A stretch of 7,475 nt of DNA from Promethearchaeota archaeon (lineage in GTDB: Archaea > Asgardarchaeota > Lokiarchaeia > Sigyniarchaeales > Promethearchaeaceae): assembly GCA_014729055.1 (NCBI GenBank), contig WJKO01000534.1, positions 1 to 7,475 on the forward strand, given 5' to 3'. A program made the translations under genes and the position numbers. Numbering within the stretch: the stretch's first letter is position 1; each line of letters starts with the position of its first letter. This document shows positions 1 to 6,157 of this stretch, piece by piece. The notes beneath the pieces are model-generated. The model was not told where the DNA came from and did not search any database. It was given only the letters and a program-made list of their open reading frames with translations.

Positions 1-1
1 G

Positions 2-1117
2 GATATGTCTATTGGATCAACTGCAAATTATTACGCAAAATTTGATTTCATAAAAGTTGATCCCCCTTTAACCGTTTATTCGCAAAAAGATATGCGCAGA
101 ATAAAACGTGAGATAACATTGGATACTGACGCCATAATATTGAATGAAAATGGATGTGTTCCATTAGAAGAATACTACGTGAAATTGCTAGATATTCCCA
201 TCATTAAAAAACGCGCTACGGAAGAATATCTTCGAGGTTTAAAAGTAAAAAAGTATCTTGAAGAAAGTAAGTTCTTATATATTGGTGAGATCCCGTCATT
301 TTCTGCCCCAAATGGTCCTTGGGATTTCTATATGGTACAAAAACGATTCGGAACTCGATGGAGACACATGGAAACAAATGAGTTTTATCGAAATTTCGAT
401 AAATTCTCAGACAAAGAGGTAAAACAAGAACTTGAAAATTGGAAAAAAGATTTTGGAAAAATAGAACCTAATGATCAAGAGATGTTAAATGCTACACGTG
501 CTTATCTTGCATTGAAATATCTGGCAGAACGGGAGGATACGAACGGTATTACGATTAACTGTGGTAGATTTACTGAGGAAAGACCAGTGGTACCATGCCT
601 TGCTTTTGCACGTTTAATTGATGAGGGAATTATCTGTTCATGTGAGGGGGATGTAACTGCAATGCTTTCCAGTTTTATGCTCCACGCAGTCAATGATCAA
701 CCAATCTTAATGGGCAATTTTGGTTCCACTAAAGGTCGATTTGAAGCAGAAGAGGGAGAAGTTACTATTGAACATGATATTATACCTCTTTCAATGGGTA
801 AAGATAAATTTACCATTCGGGATTATCACGGACGTCAATTTGGAGTAACAGCGTTTACTGAGGCTAAGGAAGAACCTATGACCTTGCTGAATCTCAATAC
901 CGAACTGGACACAATCTCCGTAATCGAAGGAAAAATCAAAAATACAGTAGATGGTATTCATTGCAGGGTTATTGTACATATGGAAGTTGATGGTGATGTT
1001 GATAAAGTGCCTGAAATAATAGTTGGAAGTCAACATATGTCTATGACTTTTGGACATTGGAAGAAAGAACTAATTGAAATGGCTAAATTCTTGGATTTAA
1101 AGGTCAATACTATCTAA
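2..1117 (+). CDS. L-fucose/L-arabinose isomerase-like protein, C-terminal part (5' end outside window)
   Basis: The protein looks like the C-terminal two thirds of a sugar isomerase of the FucI/AraA-like superfamily (COG2407 type), cytoplasmic enzymes that interconvert aldoses and ketoses with a divalent metal. Counting from the Met codon at position 5, the core block runs from about residue 181 (GITINCGRF) through PCLAFARLIDEGI to CEGDVTAML (213-221); the acidic CEGD is a likely metal-site element. H257 in TIEHDIIP and H344 in GSQHMSMTFGHWKKEL match other conserved His-containing blocks of the family. The reading frame stays open to the left edge, only 4 nt precede the first Met, and 370 residues is short for a family whose members are usually near 450 or more. 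The true start is therefore probably upstream and the position-5 Met internal. The gene ends in TAA. The substrate cannot be read from the sequence; 'fucose isomerase' is a family label. Confidence 0.85.
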   Translation, partial: DMSIGSTANYYAKFDFIKVDPPLTVYSQKDMRRIKREITLDTDAIILNENGCVPLEEYYVKLLDIPIIKKRATEEYLRGLKVKKYLEESKFLYIGEIPSFSAPNGPWDFYMVQKRFGTRWRHMETNEFYRNFDKFSDKEVKQELENWKKDFGKIEPNDQEMLNATRAYLALKYLAEREDTNGITINCGRFTEERPVVPCLAFARLIDEGIICSCEGDVTAMLSSFMLHAVNDQPILMGNFGSTKGRFEAEEGEVTIEHDIIPLSMGKDKFTIRDYHGRQFGVTAFTEAKEEPMTLLNLNTELDTISVIEGKIKNTVDGIHCRVIVHMEVDGDVDKVPEIIVGSQHMSMTFGHWKKELIEMAKFLDLKVNTI

Positions 1118-1192
1118 ACTCAAATTATCGAAAATTAAAAAAACTAAAATCTCTCATTTTCTATTTAGTAAAAGATATCGAATCAAAATAGT

Positions 1193-1197
1193 AGGGG
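1193..1197 (+). promoter_or_regulatory. Shine-Dalgarno-like site for the VPS62-like gene
   Basis: AGGGG lies 6 nt before the ATG at 1204, normal spacing for a ribosome binding site. It supports this ATG as the start. The rest of the 86-nt gap before this gene is A/T-rich with no clear hairpin. Confidence 0.5.
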
Positions 1198-1203
1198 CAT
1201 TAA

Positions 1204-2091
1204 ATGACGGAAATTTCCATAAAATATAAAGAGCTCTCGGAATCAGATTATAGATTAGCTGTCAGATGCGCACCATGTTTGGTCTATGATAAAAAGGAAC
1301 CTTTTCTTCCTCAAGCAATAGGAATTTCTCTCTTCTATGATACTCAACGCCCAGCCTCACTTTTATTTTATCATATTCGAAATAATCTAAGCTTCAAGCA
1401 ACGACTTAAAGACTATATTGAGGCTTGGGTTATGACCTTGTATCATACACTAATGAATGATAGAAAAACTGATCCAAAACCATTTGCATTGTATAAATTC
1501 TACAATAATCGACCACAACCCGTTTTAATGACCATCCGAGACAAATGGAAAAAAAATAAAGCAGAGAAAGTGATTGAATATGCAATATATTATAGTTCTG
1601 ATATTGTGCATATTTACGACCTTGAACATGTTTGGGTGTATTTAAACAAAGATGATGAAATAATTGGTGTGAAGGGAACACGTCATGGGGTTATAATGAC
1701 GTTGTATGGTTCAGCATCTAAAATTAAGTACCAAAAAAAACATCCTATTGTATACTGCACGCCAGGTAAACATAGCAATATCGTAGATCCCAAACAACTG
1801 AATCGCAGAATTTTAGAAAGAGCATGTGGGTATAACTACGTGGGAAAAGATGGAGTATATGATGTGCAATTTTTCAATGATAAAATATGGAAGAAGGTAA
1901 GAGAGTTCGATCCCGGAAAAGAAAAGATCAGAGAAGTCTATCGCAAGCATTATACATTCAAGCCAACCTTCAAAATGACGAAATATATGATCCCAACTCG
2001 AAAATTGATGAAGCCATGGTATGATTTAATGGAAGAAATACCCGATAGAATAATTAAATACCTAAAAGCTGAAGTATTACCTTATGTATAA
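1204..2091 (+). CDS. VPS62/NPP1-like domain protein of unknown function
   Basis: A complete 295-residue protein with no signal peptide or membrane segment. Its layout resembles the VPS62-like / NPP1-like fold. Near the N-terminus is a block of the type 'lA.rYAP.l..d..E.flP' (residues 18-37: LAVRCAPCLVYDKKEPFLPQ). In the middle, EYAIYYSSD (125-133) is followed by YDLEHVWVYLN (138-148), then a TRHG turn (159-162) and HPIVYCTPGKHSN (180-192). In the known families the D-E-H block, the HG turn and the final GxHA-like block build one beta-sandwich; some NPP1 toxins bind metal with equivalent residues. Here the last block is GKHSN rather than GSHAN. The C-terminal 90 residues are basic and rich in Lys, Arg and Tyr and are not recognisable. 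It is named after fungal VPS62, but no prokaryotic role is established, so I assign none. It sits between two metabolic genes in the same orientation. The start is supported by AGGGG 6 nt upstream. Confidence 0.7.
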   Translation: MTEISIKYKELSESDYRLAVRCAPCLVYDKKEPFLPQAIGISLFYDTQRPASLLFYHIRNNLSFKQRLKDYIEAWVMTLYHTLMNDRKTDPKPFALYKFYNNRPQPVLMTIRDKWKKNKAEKVIEYAIYYSSDIVHIYDLEHVWVYLNKDDEIIGVKGTRHGVIMTLYGSASKIKYQKKHPIVYCTPGKHSNIVDPKQLNRRILERACGYNYVGKDGVYDVQFFNDKIWKKVREFDPGKEKIREVYRKHYTFKPTFKMTKYMIPTRKLMKPWYDLMEEIPDRIIKYLKAEVLPYV

Positions 2092-2116
2092 TTATAAACC
2101 TTATGTTTGATTATAT
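2079..2116 (+). repeat. Imperfect 19-bp tandem direct repeat across a stop codon
   Basis: Two adjacent 19-nt units, accttatgtataattataa (2079-2097) and accttatgtttgattatat (2098-2116), match at 16 of 19 positions. The first contains the last codons and the TAA stop of the VPS62-like gene, the second starts the intergenic gap. The AT-rich end of the second copy (2111-2118) is also the best TATA-like element before the oxidoreductase gene. It may be a slippage duplication or a paired binding site; two copies cannot separate these. Confidence 0.55.
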
Positions 2117-2118
2117 AC
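2111..2118 (+). promoter_or_regulatory. Possible TATA-like promoter element for the oxidoreductase gene
   Basis: TTATATAC, about 50 nt before the ATG at 2165, resembles an archaeal TATA box and would place transcription start near 2140, giving a leader of about 25 nt. The same bases could be part of a bacterial -10 region, but I see no good matching -35. In such AT-rich DNA a chance match is easy, so this is tentative. Confidence 0.25.
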
Positions 2119-2147
2119 ATATAGGAAATAGGTAAAAAGTGGAAGTT

Positions 2148-2153
2148 AAGGAG
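2148..2153 (+). promoter_or_regulatory. Shine-Dalgarno site for the Ldh-family gene
   Basis: AAGGAG, the strongest ribosome-binding match on the plus strand, lies 11 nt before the ATG at 2165. The spacing is slightly long but acceptable. No other in-frame start near it fits better, so it supports 2165 as the start. Confidence 0.6.
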
Positions 2154-2164
2154 AATATAATAAA

Positions 2165-3316
2165 ATGTCAGAAGATAGCACAATAGTTCAATTAGATACT
2201 ATGAGAAGATTGATGGAGGACATATTTGTTAAGCTTGGTGTCCCCAAAGAAGATGCGAAAATCTGTGCTGATGTATTGATAACAAGCGATCGGCGGGGTA
2301 TAGATTCACATGGATGCGCGAGATTATATATGTATTATATTAGAATTAAGCGAGGACAGCAGCTTCCAAAAACGAATCTTACTATTGAACAAGAAATGCC
2401 GAGTACAGCCCGATTGAGTGCCAATAATGGTATGGGGCAAGTAGCTGCGACAAAAGCAATGCAAATGGCGATTGATAAAGCAAAAAAGACGGGAATTGGT
2501 ATGGTAACTGTTGGGCAATCAAATCATTTTGGCATTGCAGGATATTATGCCTTAATGGCAGCAAATCAAGACATGATCGGTATTTGTGGAACAAATGCAA
2601 GACCCGCGATAGCACCGACTTGGTCTGTGGAGCCGAAACTAGGGACAAACCCTTTGACTATTGGAGTTCCCACTGATTGGGAATTTCCATGGATTGCTGA
2701 CCATGCGACCAGTATTGTACAAAGAGGGAAAATAGAAATATATGCAAGAGAAGGTCGAGATGTCGTTCCCGGATGGGTTATTGATGAAAATGGAAATGCA
2801 GCAACGGATGCCAATCAGATTCTTCAAGATTTACTAGACAAGAAGGCGGCCTTAACACCATTGGGTGGTATAGGGGAAGATACAGGAGGACATAAAGGAT
2901 ATAATTATGCAACATTAGTTGAAATACTGTCTGCAACATTATCAAAAGCTAACTTTCTCAGTGCTACAATCGGTTTGGATAAAGATGGAAACAGTATTCC
3001 ATATAATTTGGGACATTTTTTCATAGCGATTAATATATCTGCGTTTATTAACTTGAAAGAATTCAAGAAGACGATCGGGCAGCTGCTTCGAGAACTTTCA
3101 AGTTCAAAGCTTGCACCAGATTCAGATTATGTCTATGTAGCTGGCGAAAAAGAGCATATTGCTGAAAGGAAACGGGGAAGGAATGGTTTTCCAATATCAA
3201 AAGAAACACAAAAACAAATAAAAATTATGGCAAATGATCTTAATCTGAATTTAGTCAAATATAACATGGATCTAAAAAGTATTGAAATTGGAGACGAAGT
3301 TGACACTGGTTGGTAA
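2165..3316 (+). CDS. Ldh2-family NAD(P)-dependent 2-hydroxy/2-oxo acid oxidoreductase (malate/L-lactate dehydrogenase type)
   Basis: A complete 383-residue cytoplasmic enzyme of the malate/L-lactate dehydrogenase family (Ldh2/YlbC/YiaK type, Pfam PF02615), a fold unrelated to classical lactate dehydrogenase. Visible family marks in order: RRGIDSHG (43-50) with the substrate-binding/catalytic Arg and His; SNHFG (119-123) with the second His; GTNP (160-163); DHATS (179-183) followed by the RGKI block (187-190); PGWVIDENG (202-210); PLGG (232-235); and GGHKGYNYATLVEILS (241-256). All expected core residues are present, so it should be active. Members oxidise or reduce malate, lactate, sulfolactate, ureidoglycolate or 2,3-diketogulonate; the sequence does not tell which. 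The C-terminal tail of about 45 residues (RNGFPISKETQKQIKI onward) is normal, ending in a short acidic stretch. It lies 73 nt after the VPS62-like gene and 15 nt before the next, so it is probably cotranscribed with the latter. The nearby sugar isomerase suggests sugar or sugar-acid breakdown. Confidence 0.93.
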   Translation: MSEDSTIVQLDTMRRLMEDIFVKLGVPKEDAKICADVLITSDRRGIDSHGCARLYMYYIRIKRGQQLPKTNLTIEQEMPSTARLSANNGMGQVAATKAMQMAIDKAKKTGIGMVTVGQSNHFGIAGYYALMAANQDMIGICGTNARPAIAPTWSVEPKLGTNPLTIGVPTDWEFPWIADHATSIVQRGKIEIYAREGRDVVPGWVIDENGNAATDANQILQDLLDKKAALTPLGGIGEDTGGHKGYNYATLVEILSATLSKANFLSATIGLDKDGNSIPYNLGHFFIAINISAFINLKEFKKTIGQLLRELSSSKLAPDSDYVYVAGEKEHIAERKRGRNGFPISKETQKQIKIMANDLNLNLVKYNMDLKSIEIGDEVDTGW

Positions 3317-3331
3317 TGTCTCCTACAATAA

Positions 3332-4348
3332 ATGACAGACGATTATAATAGAAGGCAGTCTGTGGATAAAGGTGTTTGTGTTTTGAGTAAAGATGGATCG
3401 GAAAAACGAGGCATCCAAAAACCTAGAGGAAGTATTACAAAAGGTGAAAAACCAACAGATGTTTTTCTAAACACCCTCTGGGAAGTGTTGGAAAAAGAAG
3501 CTAGTCTAATCAAAACGCAAATGCCACGATTTAATAAATTGTGGACGGCATATTTTAAAGAATTCAAACTAAATCCTCATCAAATCCGCAAATTTTTACC
3601 AGATAATAAGAAATTTTTTGGAAGTAACAAATATAAAGTAGCAATTTTAAAAAGATTAGAGGCATCGTTAATTGATGCATATTACACTATAAAGGATGTC
3701 GTTTTAACTATCTTTAAGGGCTATTTTCCAAATTCTAATAAATTTTTAAGTGATATCGATGAAGAGGATCGCATTCCGATAATGTTTAAATCTGCAGAGG
3801 TATTAATTGGATCTTTACTGCAATTTCTTTCAACTGAAAAAGACATTATATCAATAAAATACCTGGTTATTGCTAAGAATAAGTCGATGTTACGATTGAA
3901 AGGAAGGACTGATCAGAAACTCTTGGAAAAGTTAAGATCGAGCGGCTTTGAGAGTGATATTAATACGATTAATAAAATCATGACCGAAATTTCAGATCTA
4001 AATTACGTTGAAAAAAGAAAAATCACAGAGGAAGAGCAAGCAAAAGGTCTGGAAGGAAATTTTTTCTATAAATGGAATAAAGAAAAAGACTTTACATTAA
4101 GTAACTCAGCGGATAAAATCTACCACAGCCGCATTTTACCAGTCATTGAATGGTGTATTGGTATATGGCGGAGTATGTACAATATACGTGAGTTAGATGT
4201 GGAGATTTTAGATTCATATAAATGGAAAGCATATCTTGAAAAGACGGTTAAGAAAGCTGCAACTCAAGGTTTCATGACGTGCTATTGGGTCATTAAAAAT
4301 ATCCGAAAATATTATGAAATGCTCGTGAAAGATGAATTGAAAGGATAA
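3332..4348 (+). CDS. Hypothetical protein, possible winged-helix-like segment
   Basis: I do not recognise this 338-residue protein. It is strongly basic and predicted mostly helical, with no signal peptide, no membrane segment and no cysteine-based metal motif. The first 40 residues are polar and probably disordered. Residues 44-175 look like an all-helical domain (TLWEVLEKEASLI, YKVAILKRLEASLIDAYY, MFKSAEVLIGSLLQFL). Residues 194-257 (DQKLLEKLRSSG, NTINKIMTEISDLNYVEKRK, then FFYKWNKEKDFTLS) have the helix, helix and two-strand pattern of a winged helix, so nucleic acid binding is possible, but this is inference from pattern only. The C-terminus is again helical and aromatic-rich. The ATG at 3332 directly follows an in-frame TAA, so the frame cannot start earlier; no Shine-Dalgarno site precedes it, which fits translational coupling to the oxidoreductase 15 nt upstream or a later start. 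It converges on the ABC genes. Confidence 0.75.
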   Translation: MTDDYNRRQSVDKGVCVLSKDGSEKRGIQKPRGSITKGEKPTDVFLNTLWEVLEKEASLIKTQMPRFNKLWTAYFKEFKLNPHQIRKFLPDNKKFFGSNKYKVAILKRLEASLIDAYYTIKDVVLTIFKGYFPNSNKFLSDIDEEDRIPIMFKSAEVLIGSLLQFLSTEKDIISIKYLVIAKNKSMLRLKGRTDQKLLEKLRSSGFESDINTINKIMTEISDLNYVEKRKITEEEQAKGLEGNFFYKWNKEKDFTLSNSADKIYHSRILPVIEWCIGIWRSMYNIRELDVEILDSYKWKAYLEKTVKKAATQGFMTCYWVIKNIRKYYEMLVKDELKG

Positions 4349-4357
4349 AAATAACTT

Positions 4358-4516
4358 CTAGACCATCTGTTGCGTGCATAATTCTCTATAATATGGATTA
4401 GATTTCAAGAGATCAGTATGCGTTCCTACATCTTGTATTTTTCCCTCTTTCATCACCACGATCCGATCTACAATTTTTAATGTTGCAAACCTATGTGCAA
4501 TGATGATCGTAGTAAA
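4358..4516 (-). pseudogene. Separated C-terminal tail of the ABC exporter subunit, beyond an in-frame TGA
   Basis: Past the TGA at 4517-4519 the same minus-strand frame stays open for 52 codons and ends in TAG at 4358-4360. It encodes what the upstream frame lacks: TTIIIAHR with the H-loop His, then VDRIVVMKEGKIQDVGTHTDLL and a short C-terminal helix (YYRELCTQQMV). It has no start codon or ribosome site of its own; a GTG overlapping the TGA opens a different frame that soon stops. It is thus either the dead end of a newly broken gene or part of a 599-codon gene whose TGA is read through. It ends 9 nt from the stop of the convergent plus-strand gene, with no terminator hairpin between. Confidence 0.85.
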
Positions 4517-4519
4517 TCA
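4517..4519 (-). other. In-frame TGA codon interrupting the ABC exporter gene
   Basis: Minus-strand codons read ...ATA CTA AAG TGA TTT ACT ACG.... Aligned with the neighbouring exporter (LMKNKTTLVIAHR), ILK-TGA-FTTIIIAHR needs no gap, so the TGA takes the place of one residue, equivalent to N370 there. One base change from GGA (Gly, common here in the family) or CGA (Arg) would create it. Confidence 0.9.
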
Positions 4520-6157
4520 CTTTAGTATTTCATCCATATTCTTTTGGATCAGATTTTCTGTGTAACTGTCAATATTAGACGTGGCTTCGTCTAAAATAAC
4601 TATCTTTGGCTTTACCAAAAGAATACGAGCGTATGCTATTAGCTGGCGTTGTCCACCTGACAATTTAGCTCCGCCTTCTCCGATTTGCGTATCATATCCA
4701 AAGGGCATGCGGCTGATAAAGTCATGGGCGTTTGCCAGCTTGGCTGCTTGGATTACCTCCTCTTTTGTAGCTTCGGGTTTGCTGAATCGAATATTATTAA
4801 AAACTGTATCAGAAAATAGCATCACTCGTTGCGATACAACCGCCATATTTTCCCTAAGTTCTTTATTAGCTATGTTTCGGATATCAATCCCTTCGAGTAA
4901 AATCTTCCCCTTATCAACATCATAGAGTCTAGTAATTAGACTAATAAGAGTGCTTTTACCTGCGCCAGTTTCTCCGACAATTCCCGTTTTTTTACCTCCG
5001 TCTATTTGCAAATCAAGATTGTCAAATAATTTAAAATTTCCATAGCTAAACGAGACATTCTGCAATAAAATATCGATATCTTTCTTTTTAGGTAATGCTA
5101 TTGGTTTTTTTGGTTCTAGTAATCTGTTTTCAATACTCATATACTGATTAATATGAATCAGTGACGCTGCTGCAATTTGGAATGTTGTATATACACTACT
5201 TAAGTCCGATATGGGTCTAATTAATTGGTTAATGTATTGAAGAAAGGCTACCAATACACCTAATGTAAGCGCTCCTGCCATAACTTGGGCTCCACCAATT
5301 CCAATTACTATAGCTATTGCTATGAAACCAGTAATAGAGACGACCGCATGCATTACACCCATTAATATATTAGCCTTTAAATTAGCTTGGACATTTTGCT
5401 CTGTTATTTCATTAAACTCTTCATTATTCTTATCTTCCATGGCAAATGATTGGATTTCACGAATGCCAGAAATGCTTTCTTCAACATCTGCATTTAACTC
5501 AGCTACTTTTTCACGAATTTTGTATACTGCTCCACGCACGATACTTCTAAATCCGCGAATAGTGACCACTAAAATTGGTAGAATCACAAATGTAATCAGC
5601 GTAAGACGCGGACTCATTTTTAACATTATGATTAAAACCCCAATAATAGCAACAAAATCGCTAAACAAAGAAATTAGCCCTGACGTTAAGGCATCTGATA
5701 AGCTTGTTACGTTGTTTGTGACAATTGATAGGAGTTCACCTCTTTTTTGCTCTGTATGATAACTGATCGGTAATTTCATAATTTTTTGAAATACATCACT
5801 ACGAATACCCGCAATTACATTTTGCGCAGTCTTAACAGTTACTTTATTGTGATAATATCCTAAAATCCAATTTATTGTGTAAAGGAAACAAAGAAGAACA
5901 ACGAATATGTATATTCCGGTTTTGTTTTTAAAAGTGATATAGTCATCGATTAGTATTTTAAAGAGTAGTGGTGGAAAAATCGAAAAAAACGCGGTCAACA
6001 TGGTTAAGATGATTGAAACAATAAATCCTTGTTTGTTTTCAACAATTTGGTTTTTTAGATATCCGAAATCCGTTTTAGAGAGTTTGCTTAACTTCATCCG
6101 TTCCATTTTATGTTTTTCGCGTCCAGGAATGCTTCGTCCACGTGGAGGTCGGTGCAT
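4517..6157 (-). CDS. ABC exporter half-transporter (membrane + ATPase domains), interrupted by TGA before the H-loop
   Basis: An integral membrane subunit of a type IV (ABCB/MsbA-like) multidrug or lipid exporter. After a basic N-terminal tail (residues 1-30) come six membrane helices, near 44-66, 81-100, 160-180, 183-201, 271-290 and 297-315, then the ATPase domain: Walker A GETGAGKS (395-402), Q-loop Q443, signature LSGGQ (499-503), Walker B IVILDE (519-524) with the catalytic Glu, and D-loop SNID (527-530). The frame stops at codon 547 (TGA, 4517-4519), before the H-loop; the remainder continues in frame downstream, so the intact length would be 599, normal for the family. Without the tail, ATP hydrolysis in the site built by this subunit should fail. 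The ATG at 6157 overlaps the TAA of the preceding exporter gene (TAATG), with GGGGGAG 8 nt before it, so the start is well supported and the two are cotranslated. The partner is that adjacent subunit, probably forming a heterodimer. The substrate is unknown. Confidence 0.93.
   Translation of the reverse strand: MHRPPRGRSIPGREKHKMERMKLSKLSKTDFGYLKNQIVENKQGFIVSIILTMLTAFFSIFPPLLFKILIDDYITFKNKTGIYIFVVLLCFLYTINWILGYYHNKVTVKTAQNVIAGIRSDVFQKIMKLPISYHTEQKRGELLSIVTNNVTSLSDALTSGLISLFSDFVAIIGVLIIMLKMSPRLTLITFVILPILVVTIRGFRSIVRGAVYKIREKVAELNADVEESISGIREIQSFAMEDKNNEEFNEITEQNVQANLKANILMGVMHAVVSITGFIAIAIVIGIGGAQVMAGALTLGVLVAFLQYINQLIRPISDLSSVYTTFQIAAASLIHINQYMSIENRLLEPKKPIALPKKKDIDILLQNVSFSYGNFKLFDNLDLQIDGGKKTGIVGETGAGKSTLISLITRLYDVDKGKILLEGIDIRNIANKELRENMAVVSQRVMLFSDTVFNNIRFSKPEATKEEVIQAAKLANAHDFISRMPFGYDTQIGEGGAKLSGGQRQLIAYARILLVKPKIVILDEATSNIDSYTENLIQKNMDEILK

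Noticed and set aside
5..7. ATG at position 5 as the true start of the isomerase-like gene
   Set aside because: The frame is open to the window edge, there is no room to see a ribosome site, and the protein would be much shorter than the family.
1150..1167. Pyrimidine-rich tract (TCTCTCATTTTCTATTT) as a transcription terminator after the isomerase-like gene
   Set aside because: T-rich runs can terminate archaeal transcription, but there is no hairpin, the run is broken, and such tracts are common in AT-rich gaps.
2382..2827. Several minus-strand open frames of 62 to 88 codons
   Set aside because: They overlap the strongly conserved core of the Ldh2-family gene and have no features of their own.
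3315..3317. ATG overlapping the stop of the Ldh2-family gene (TAATG) as a coupled start for the next gene
   Set aside because: That frame hits a stop after about ten codons and is not the frame of the 338-residue protein.
4517..4519. Selenocysteine at the TGA
   Set aside because: The position is not a Cys or redox site in ABC transporters, and I see no convincing SECIS-like hairpin after the TGA or at the gene end.
4581..4925. 114-codon open frame on the plus strand
   Set aside because: It is antisense to the conserved ATPase motifs of the exporter; the minus-strand frame explains the sequence.
5322..5759. 145-codon open frame on the plus strand
   Set aside because: It lies fully antisense to the membrane domain of the exporter gene, has no family motif or ribosome site, and is a shadow of that gene.
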